Assembly: GCA_003332265.1 (NCBI GenBank)
Contig: QPGA01000009.1
Location: forward strand, 51,907 to 92,852
Direction: 5' to 3'
DNA: 40,946 nt
From: Candidatus Accumulibacter meliphilus
GTDB taxonomy: Bacteria > Pseudomonadota > Gammaproteobacteria > Burkholderiales > Rhodocyclaceae
Under the pieces are notes generated by a model. That model was given only the letters and a program-made list of their open reading frames with translations, was not told where the DNA came from and ran no database searches. Below, in pieces: positions 32,730-40,946 of the stretch. Numbering within the stretch: position 1 is the stretch's first letter; every line of letters starts with the position of its first letter. Made by a program: the position numbers and the translations under genes.

Positions 32730-32999
32730 AGCTTGACCTATGACTGCCAATCACTATTTTCATGTGATTGCCGAACGATACCTGTTTAGGTACTGCGTCG
32801 TTACCCCTGTCAGAGCCCTGTCCGTGCGACCGGGTTCGGCGTCGCTGTCCGCGGCAACTAGTCGGCGCTCATGCCCGGCGTGGCGCCGCGGCGGCCATCG
32901 CTGGAGATGTCTGCGGCGGCGCAGAGCGACTCGTCGATTGGGGAGGGAAATCCTGGCCATGTTTTTCTCCTTGCAATAAGGCTTTTCAAAGCAAGTAGT
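32730..32999. other. Non-coding or decayed region beside the repeat array
   Basis: About 270 bp between the tandem repeats and the ATPase remnant. Open frames here make no recognisable protein. It may be the rest of the broken ABC transporter operon. Confidence 0.4.
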
Positions 33000-33718
33000 G
33001 TGCCCGGCTCGGCGGGAGTCGGTGCGCGAGACTCCACCAGAAGGCAGCGCTGTTGCCGTCACTTCGGCGCCGCTGTCGAGGAGAACGCGGCAGCGCTCGC
33101 CATTGAGAGACTCGACGGTGCCTTGCGAGGCGTTGCTTTTACCAATGAGACTGGCGACGAATGATCTCGCTGGCCGTTCGTAAAGCGCTTCAGGGCTGTC
33201 GATCCGCCGGATGATCCCCTGGTTGAAGACAGTGATGCGGTCGGACATGGTCAATGCCTCGCTCTAATCGTGGGTAACGAAAACAACGGTGAATGCCGAA
33301 CTTCCGGTGAATATACTTGATTTCCAGCTTCATGTGCTCACGCAATACTTATCCGGCACGCCAAGCGGCTCGGCCATCAGCACCAGTTCCGGATTGAAAA
33401 CCGGTGCCTCCGCCAGGATGATGCGCTGCTGCTGGCCGCCGGAGAGCCGCTGCGGATAGCGAGCGGCGACTTCGCCGAGACGTACCCGCTCGAGAACCTT
33501 CCTGATCTTGACCTTGATCTACGCGGCCGGCAGCTGGCGCACCGCCTGCGGGAAACACAGGTTTTTTGGCCACCGTCATATGCGGCAAAGGAGCGTAGTT
33601 CTGGAAGACCATGCAAATATTGCGCTTGTGCGGCGACAGCTGCTTGATCGCCGGATCACCGACGCGAATTTCGCCAGCGTCGGTGTTTCAAAACCTGCCC
33701 GCATCGTCAGAGGAGCTT
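33000..33718 (-). pseudogene. Decayed ABC transporter ATPase (PotA-like)
   Basis: On the minus strand scattered frames spell the parts of a spermidine/putrescine-type ATPase in the right order: RAGFETPT, then QLSPHKRNICMVFQNYA and PHMTVA (Q-loop region, 33550-33670), then the signature LSGGQQQRI (about 33420-33446). These are followed by PELVLMAEPLG, where the Walker B aspartate is lost, then RSFVASLIGKSNASQGTVES from the regulatory domain. At least three frame changes and an in-frame stop are present, and the Walker A region is missing. The gene is dead. Its start abuts a solo fragment of the repeat tail at 33723. Short remnants of a following gene (MARISLPNRRVALRR near 32960) may exist but cannot be identified. 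Confidence 0.8.
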
Positions 33719-33722
33719 GCTA

Positions 33723-33743
33723 AATCGCTGGCGCGACTTTCAC
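33723..33743 (+). repeat. Solo fragment of the repeat's third hairpin
   Basis: AATCGCTGGCGCGACTTTCAC matches the last hairpin of copy A at 19 of 21 positions. The first two hairpins are absent. It has the same orientation as all other copies and lies 190 bp upstream of the class I phaC start. Confidence 0.6.
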
Positions 33744-33876
33744 GGCAAGCCACCAGCAATACGACAAGCGGCGAAGTCGCAAGGACTCGCGAACACGCTT
33801 CAGGCGCCGCGAGAGCCTTTCAGTTGACCTGAATCAGTCCGCCAACGGCCCGATGCCTTAGTATTTTCGCTTTGGC

Positions 33877-33888
33877 CGAAGCGCTTCG
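33877..33888. promoter_or_regulatory. Palindrome upstream of class I phaC, candidate operator
   Basis: CGAAGCGCTTCG is a perfect 12-bp palindrome centred about 51 bp upstream of the phaC ATG. It shares the core AAGCGCTT with the palindrome upstream of the dienoyl-CoA reductase gene at 35925. A TetR-family regulator gene lies downstream at 38111. Confidence 0.4.
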
Positions 33889-33933
33889 CGGCACAGACTG
33901 AGGGGCACTCTGGCATCCACTGGACGAAACCCC

Positions 33934-35769
33934 ATGAGCGAGAATCCCAAGCAATCCATAGAGCCCCCCTTTGAGCCCGGCGCCAACGACGCAGCCCCAC
34001 CGCGCGCCGGCTTCTCCCGCCGCCTCAGCGATCGCCACACGCTCGATTCCAGCGCGCTGGAAGACATCGACCGCATGACCAACATCGCGCTTGGCAAACT
34101 GTGCGGTGGCGTTTCACCAGCGTCACTGGCCATGGCCTACCTCGACTGGACGGTGCACCTTGCCTCATCACCCGGGAAACAGTTTCAACTGGGCGCCAAA
34201 GCGATACGCAAGGCGATGCGCCTGGGCAGCTATGCCCTGACTTCGGCAATCGCCGGCAACGCCGAGCCGTGCATCGAACCACTTCGCGGCGACCACCGTT
34301 TCGACCATCCCGGCTGGCAACGCTTTCCCTACAACGTCATCTACCAGGGCTTCCTGCTCAACCAGCAGTGGTGGCACAACGCGACCACCGACGTGCGCGG
34401 CATTTCGAAGCACAATCAGGCCTCGGTTGCGTTCACCGCCCGCCAGATCCTCGACATGGCTGCGCCGTGCAACCTCCCCTTCCTGAACCCCGAGATCGCC
34501 GAAACAACGCTCACGGAGCGCGGCGCCAATCTGGCGCGCGGCGCAAGCAACTACCGTGAGGACTTCAGGCGTTCGCTGCGCGACGAGCCGCCCGCCGGGG
34601 TGGAAGCCTTCCGCGTTGGAGAGAACCTGGCCATCACCCCCGGCAAGGTGATCTACCGCAATCACCTGATCGAGCTGATTCAATATTCACCGAGCACCGA
34701 CACCGTTCAGCGCGAACCGGTACTGATGCAATCGGCGTGGATGATGAAGTACTACATCCTCGACCTTTCACCGCACAACTCGCTGGTCAGGTACCTCGTC
34801 GAGCACGGCCATACGGTGTACATGATTTCCTGGCTCAACCCGGGTCCCGAGCACCGCAATCTGGGCATGGAAGACTACCGCCGGCACGGCACGCTGGCTG
34901 CGGTGGACGCCATCGCCGAGATGCAACCCGGGCACAAGATCCACGGCGTCGGCTACTGCCTGGGAGGTATTCTGCTGATCATCACCGCCGCAGCCATGGC
35001 CCGCGACGGCGACGATCGCCTGGCCAGCGTCTCCCTGTTCACCACCATGACCGACTTCACCGAAGTCGGCGAAATCAACGTTTTCATGGATGCCAGCGAA
35101 GTAACCCTGCTCGAAGACATGATGTGGCAGAAAGGCTACCTCGATCACAAGCAGGTTTCGGGAGGCTTCCAGATATTGAAGTCCGCCGACCTGATCTGGT
35201 CGAAAATGGTCCGCGAGTACTACCTCGGGCACCGCGAGCCGATGTTCGACCTCATGGCCTGGAACGCCGACGGCACGCGCATGCCCTATCGCCAGCACTC
35301 CGAGCTGCTGCGCCGACTGTACGTTGACAACGAGCTCTTCGAAGGCAAGTACATGGTCGAAGGCCGCGCCATTTCGATCAGCGACATTCACTGCCCGATT
35401 TTTGCCGTTGCCGCCGTCGCCGACCATGTCGCCCCCTGGCACTCGGTCTACAAACTGCACCTGCAAAGCGATGCCACGGAACTGACTTTCGTCCTCACCA
35501 GCGGCGGCCACAACGTCGGCATCATCAACGAACCCGGCCACCCACGCCGCTCCTTCCAGCTCAGCGTCTGCCACGAAGGCGACCGCTGCATCGACCCGGA
35601 AACCTGGAAGGAACGTACCCCGAGCACGGCCGGCTCGTGGTGGCCGGTGTGGCAGCAGTGGCTGACGCGACACTCATCGGGCAGCGAAGCGCCACCGAGC
35701 ATGGGTGCTGCCGACAAGGGCTACCCGCCGCTGTGCGACAGCCCGGGAACCTACGTGCTGCAGAAGTAG
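33934..35769 (+). CDS. phaC: Class I PHA synthase PhaC
   Basis: 611 residues, the class I length. The N-terminal PHA-polymerase domain includes ERGANLARGASNYREDFRRS and AFRVGENLAITPGKVIYRN. The alpha/beta hydrolase core carries the box GYCLGG with nucleophile Cys342, Asp497 (VADHVAPW) and His526 (GGHNVGI). The SWLNPGPEHRNLGMEDY and DLIWSKMVREYYLG blocks also belong to this family. It polymerises short-chain (R)-3-hydroxyacyl-CoA alone, without PhaE. It is monocistronic, with no phaA/phaB beside it. This is the second, independent synthase in the window, so two granule-forming systems of different class may coexist in the cell. Confidence 0.96.
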   Translation: MSENPKQSIEPPFEPGANDAAPPRAGFSRRLSDRHTLDSSALEDIDRMTNIALGKLCGGVSPASLAMAYLDWTVHLASSPGKQFQLGAKAIRKAMRLGSYALTSAIAGNAEPCIEPLRGDHRFDHPGWQRFPYNVIYQGFLLNQQWWHNATTDVRGISKHNQASVAFTARQILDMAAPCNLPFLNPEIAETTLTERGANLARGASNYREDFRRSLRDEPPAGVEAFRVGENLAITPGKVIYRNHLIELIQYSPSTDTVQREPVLMQSAWMMKYYILDLSPHNSLVRYLVEHGHTVYMISWLNPGPEHRNLGMEDYRRHGTLAAVDAIAEMQPGHKIHGVGYCLGGILLIITAAAMARDGDDRLASVSLFTTMTDFTEVGEINVFMDASEVTLLEDMMWQKGYLDHKQVSGGFQILKSADLIWSKMVREYYLGHREPMFDLMAWNADGTRMPYRQHSELLRRLYVDNELFEGKYMVEGRAISISDIHCPIFAVAAVADHVAPWHSVYKLHLQSDATELTFVLTSGGHNVGIINEPGHPRRSFQLSVCHEGDRCIDPETWKERTPSTAGSWWPVWQQWLTRHSSGSEAPPSMGAADKGYPPLCDSPGTYVLQK

Positions 35770-35924
35770 TCTGGATCCCTCGGCCGCCAGCGCCTGCAGA
35801 ACGTCGACAACGAGACCAGAAGCATCTTCGTTGCTGGCGGGCTTCCATCAATCTACCGGGCCTTGGTGGCCTTGTTAGGTCGAGCGGCGCCGCGCTTGCA
35901 ATCTCCCCTTGTTTCCGGAACAAT

Positions 35925-38035
<2,111 letters not shown>

Positions 38036-38110
38036 TGATGGCTCGCGCGCGCAGGCATCCCCGGCAGGCCAGGGCATGCCGGCTGCGCCGCGACGCTCGG
38101 GCCTGAGCCG

Positions 38111-38728
38111 ATGCCCAGGCGAAAAGCAGAAGCCGGGCTCGAGCCCAATCGCCGCGCCGAGTTGCTGCGCGCGGCCGCCCGGCTGTTCGTCGAAAAAGGT
38201 TTCGACGCCACCACCACGCGCGACATCGCCGACGCGGTCGGCATGCGCTCGGGCAGCCCGTTCTACCACTTCCGCAGCAAACAGGAACTGCTCAAGACGG
38301 CCATGGTGGAGGGACTCGACGCCGGCTACGCGCGCCTCCTGACCGCCATCGACGGCATCACCGACCCCGAGCAGCGACTGCGCGTACTGGTCCGTACTCA
38401 TCTCGGCACTCTGCTCGAAAGTGAATGCCATGCGCCGATGCTGCTCGGCGAAACGCGCGCCCTCGACGCCGCCGCGCACGCCGAAATCGCCGCCGCGTTC
38501 GAGCGCTATCAAGTGCCGTGGCAGGCGACTCTCGACGAACTGCAGCACAGCGGCAAGCTCGCTTCCGCGGCGGCGCCGGTGCGGCTGCTGCTGTTTGGAA
38601 TGCTCAACTGGTCGAAACACTGGTATCGCCCGGACGGAAAGCTCTCGCTCGATGAACTCGCGAATAGCGCGGTTGCATTGCTGCTCGGCGAGTCGCGAAC
38701 AACGGTGCCAGCAACAGGCACGCCCTAA
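38111..38728 (+). CDS. TetR/AcrR family transcriptional regulator
   Basis: 205 residues. The N-terminal helix-turn-helix domain (residues about 13-60) reads RAELLRAAARLFVEKGFDAT, TTRDIADAVGMRSGSPFYHF, RSKQELL, typical of TetR. The C-terminal ligand domain contains LLFGMLNWSKHWYRPDGKLS, a pattern found in TetR regulators of fatty acid metabolism. It follows fadH by 75 bp in the same direction, possibly in one transcript. It is the best candidate to bind the near-palindrome upstream of fadH, and perhaps the one upstream of phaC. The ligand is unknown; an acyl-CoA is a reasonable guess. Confidence 0.9.
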   Translation: MPRRKAEAGLEPNRRAELLRAAARLFVEKGFDATTTRDIADAVGMRSGSPFYHFRSKQELLKTAMVEGLDAGYARLLTAIDGITDPEQRLRVLVRTHLGTLLESECHAPMLLGETRALDAAAHAEIAAAFERYQVPWQATLDELQHSGKLASAAAPVRLLLFGMLNWSKHWYRPDGKLSLDELANSAVALLLGESRTTVPATGTP

Positions 38729-38843
38729 GTGCCATGTTGGCGAGACTTCTCAAACACCCCCCCGTCACTGCGAGGAGCGCAGCGACGCGGCAGTCCAGCA
38801 CCACTTTCTCGCCATAGCCGTTCCCTCGACTTTCGATCAGCCA

Positions 38844-38856
38844 GCGCGACTTTCAC
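38844..38856 (+). repeat. 13-bp fragment of the repeat tail
   Basis: GCGCGACTTTCAC, identical to the end of copies A and D, lies 13 bp before the GNAT gene start. It may be a remnant of the repeat or chance; the orientation is the same as the full copies. Confidence 0.35.
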
Positions 38857-38869
38857 GCCACGAGCACAC

Positions 38870-39400
38870 ATGAACGCAACGCCAGACTTCGATCTGCAGC
38901 CCACACTTATCGGCGAAAGAATTTCCCTTCGTCCCCTGCAAGCCGGTGATTTCGAGCCGCTCTACGCGGCCGCGTCTGATCCCGCGATCTGGGAGCAGCA
39001 TCCGGAGCCTTTGCGCTACCAACGCGCCGTCTTTGCAGGCTTCTTTGCCAGCGCCCTCGCCTCCGGCGGTGCGCTGGTGGCTATCGACAATCATTCAGGC
39101 GCGGTCATTGGCTCGTCCCGCTACTACGACTGGAATCCCGACGCCAGGGAGGTGACCATCGGCTATACCTTCCTTGCCCGCAGTCATTGGGGCGGAAGCA
39201 GCAACCGGGAAATGAAGCAACTCATGCTCGGCCACGCCTTCCTGTTCGCGAAAGCCGTCTGGTTCCATATCGGCCGCGACAACCGCCGTTCGCGCAGGGC
39301 CATGGAAAAGATCGGCGGCCAACTGTCGCACGAGGCCAGAGTCGAAGCGAACGGCGTCGCACACGACTACGCCTTCTACAGGATTGAAGCGCCACAGTGA
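38870..39400 (+). CDS. GNAT family N-acetyltransferase
   Basis: 176 residues from the ATG at 38870; the frame extends upstream but the homology does not. It has the RimJ/RimL-like layout: GERISLRPLQAGDFEPLYAA, then SRYYDWNPDAREVTIGYTFLAR and the acyl-CoA-binding region REMKQLMLGHAFLF, ending NRRSRRAMEKIGGQL. These enzymes transfer an acetyl group from acetyl-CoA to an amine; the target is not evident. No neighbour explains its role. Confidence 0.9.
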   Translation: MNATPDFDLQPTLIGERISLRPLQAGDFEPLYAAASDPAIWEQHPEPLRYQRAVFAGFFASALASGGALVAIDNHSGAVIGSSRYYDWNPDAREVTIGYTFLARSHWGGSSNREMKQLMLGHAFLFAKAVWFHIGRDNRRSRRAMEKIGGQLSHEARVEANGVAHDYAFYRIEAPQ

Positions 39401-39610
39401 ACCAGCGCGCCAATCATGGACAGCTCATTCCGACCGCGGCCCACGCTTCGCGCACTTGAGCCACACTCCGGATTCATGGCGTTCCAGCGTACGTCACAGC
39501 CTTGGCAGCCGATCTTCTCTCGGTTCGGTGTATCCGCTTGCAAACGCCAGGCTGAGTCAGTTTGCAAGTGCTGCGCTGACAGACGTAGAACAGACAGACG
39601 CAGACTCATT

Positions 39611-39630
39611 AGCACCTTAAAGCACCTTAA
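39611..39630 (+). repeat. Short direct repeat upstream of the ABC binding-protein gene
   Basis: AGCACCTTAA occurs twice in tandem, followed by a degenerate third copy (ACATCTTAAG). The array lies 27 bp before the binding-protein ATG, in the position of a promoter or activator site. Confidence 0.4.
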
Positions 39631-39656
39631 ACATCTTAAGCAGCGAGGGGGCGGAA

Positions 39657-40946
39657 ATGACTATTCGAATTGCGGCCGCGTTGACAGCGGCGGCCTTACT
39701 CGCCTGCTCAGCGTTGGCACGGGCCGAAACCACGCTCACCATCGCCACCGTGAATAACGGCGACATGATCCGGATGCAGGGGCTCTCGGAGGTGTTCGAA
39801 AAAGCCCATCCCGAGATCAAGCTCGACTGGGTGGTGCTGGAAGAGAACATGTTACGCCAGCGCGTCACTACCGACATTGCGACCAAAGGCGGGCAGTTCG
39901 ACGTGCTGACAATTGGCACCTACGAGGCCCCCATCTGGGCTGAGCGAGGGTGGCTTGTGGCGCTCGACAATTTGCCGGCGGACTACGACCCCGATGATAT
40001 CCTGCCGCCAATCCGCGAGGGCCTGTCGTTCAAGGGCACGATGTATGCCGTGCCGTTTTACGGCGAGTCTGCGTTCACCATGTACCGCACCGATCTGTTC
40101 AAGAAAGCTGGGCTCGAGATGCCCGAAAAGCCGACATGGGATTTCATCAAGGAAGCTGCCCGCAAGCTGGCCGACAAGAGCAATGAGGTTTATGGCATTT
40201 GCCTGCGTGGCAAGCCGGGCTGGGGGGAGAACATGGCGTTCCTCACGGCCATGGCCAACTCGTATGGCGCTCGTTGGTTCGATATGAGCTGGAAACCGCA
40301 GTTCGACGGAGAAGCATGGAAGGCAACGATCACCGATTACGTCGAACTGATGAACGAAGTCGGCCCGCCAAACGCTTCAGCCAATGGCTACAAAGAAAAC
40401 CTGGCCCTGTTCCGGGCAGGCAAGTGCGCGATCTGGATCGACGCGACCTCGGCTGGCCAGTTCGTGACCAACGCGGACTCTGCTGTGGTCAACAGTGTGG
40501 GCTTCGCGCTCGCGCCGGACAAAGGCCTGGGCAAGAGCGCAAACTGGCTCTGGGCCTGGGCGCTGGCAATTCCCGAGAGTTCCGTCAATAAGGATGCGGC
40601 GAAGAAATTCGTGGCCTGGGCCACTTCGAAGCACTACCTGGAACTGGTCGCGTCGAAGGAAGGCTGGTCGAACGTACCTCCGGGCACCCGTCGGTCGCTT
40701 TATGAAAACCCGGCGTATCTCGACGCGGCGCCCTTTGCCAGGCTAACGCTCGCGTCGATCCAGGCAGCCGATCCGAACCATCCGACCGTCGAACCCGTCC
40801 CCTATACCGGAATTCAGTTTGTCGCCATCCCGGAGTTCCAGAGCATCGGCACCGCGGTGGGTAACCGCTTCGCAGCGGCACTGTCGGGAGCGATCCCGAT
40901 CGATGAAGCACTTGGCAACGCCCAGTGGGTGACTGGGAAGGTCATG
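39657..40946 (+). CDS. ABC transporter substrate-binding protein, polyol/sugar type, partial
   Basis: Starts at the ATG at 39657 with a GAGGGGG site upstream and is open to the right edge (430 codons so far). A signal peptide MTIRIAAALTAAALLACSALARA precedes ETTLTIATVNNGDMIRMQGL. The extracellular solute-binding protein family 1 pattern is clear: FEKAHPEIKLDWVVLEENML, TDIATKGGQFDVLTIGTYE, YAVPFYGESAFTMYRTDLF and GKCAIWIDATSAGQF. It resembles sorbitol/mannitol-binding proteins of the SmoE type. Permease and ATPase genes would be expected beyond the edge. It is not obviously a partner of the dead PotA-like ATPase at 33000-33718, which belongs to another subfamily. Confidence 0.92.
   Translation, partial: MTIRIAAALTAAALLACSALARAETTLTIATVNNGDMIRMQGLSEVFEKAHPEIKLDWVVLEENMLRQRVTTDIATKGGQFDVLTIGTYEAPIWAERGWLVALDNLPADYDPDDILPPIREGLSFKGTMYAVPFYGESAFTMYRTDLFKKAGLEMPEKPTWDFIKEAARKLADKSNEVYGICLRGKPGWGENMAFLTAMANSYGARWFDMSWKPQFDGEAWKATITDYVELMNEVGPPNASANGYKENLALFRAGKCAIWIDATSAGQFVTNADSAVVNSVGFALAPDKGLGKSANWLWAWALAIPESSVNKDAAKKFVAWATSKHYLELVASKEGWSNVPPGTRRSLYENPAYLDAAPFARLTLASIQAADPNHPTVEPVPYTGIQFVAIPEFQSIGTAVGNRFAAALSGAIPIDEALGNAQWVTGKVM

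Overview
The window is GC-rich, gene-dense bacterial DNA. Its polyhydroxyalkanoate (PHA) gene content, the class III PhaE/PhaC pair, the many TRAP transporters and the general character of the proteins suggest a betaproteobacterium of the Candidatus Accumulibacter (polyphosphate-accumulating organism) type. That assignment is an inference from gene content; no rRNA or other taxonomic marker is present.

Layout. 1-4460: a storage-lipid block with a patatin-like phospholipase (cut by the left edge), a phasin, a 661-residue two-domain reductase that closely resembles the alcohol-forming fatty acyl-CoA reductase of Marinobacter, and a ProQ/FinO RNA chaperone. 4500-7290: a decayed island with a frameshifted gene remnant, one copy of a three-hairpin repeat, an IS1380-family element with a frameshifted transposase, and the 3' stump of a Fic-family gene. 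7450-12460: an NAD-dependent formate dehydrogenase (fused FdsG-FdsB-like diaphorase plus molybdopterin alpha subunit) followed by a DUF1499 protein. 12500-15900 (minus strand): a bacteriohemerythrin-GGDEF diguanylate cyclase, then tpiA and an unusually eukaryote-like pgk. 16360-22890: a NodU-type carbamoyltransferase, a TRAP transporter (P, Q, M), a dual-specificity-type phosphatase and a hydroxypyruvate isomerase.

23100-28440 (minus strand) is a six-gene PHA operon read in the order HSD10-like short-chain dehydrogenase, thiolase, MaoC N-like hotdog protein, catalytic MaoC hotdog protein, phaE, class III phaC. The gaps between its genes hold several stable hairpins. The enzyme types suggest a route through (S)-3-hydroxyacyl-CoA and enoyl-CoA to (R)-3-hydroxyacyl-CoA, possibly including 2-methyl-branched monomers. 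28940-32240 (minus strand): a second, unrelated TRAP system. 32360-33720: three tandem copies of the three-hairpin repeat and a decayed PotA-like ABC ATPase. 33930-38730: a separate class I PHA synthase, a 2,4-dienoyl-CoA reductase and a TetR regulator, with similar palindromes upstream of the first two. 38870-40946: a GNAT acetyltransferase and a polyol/sugar ABC substrate-binding protein cut by the right edge.

The overall theme is carbon storage: two independent PHA synthases, phasin, possible fatty alcohol formation, beta-oxidation and organic-acid uptake. Between these genes lie patches of gene decay marked by one dispersed repeat family, all of whose copies point the same way.
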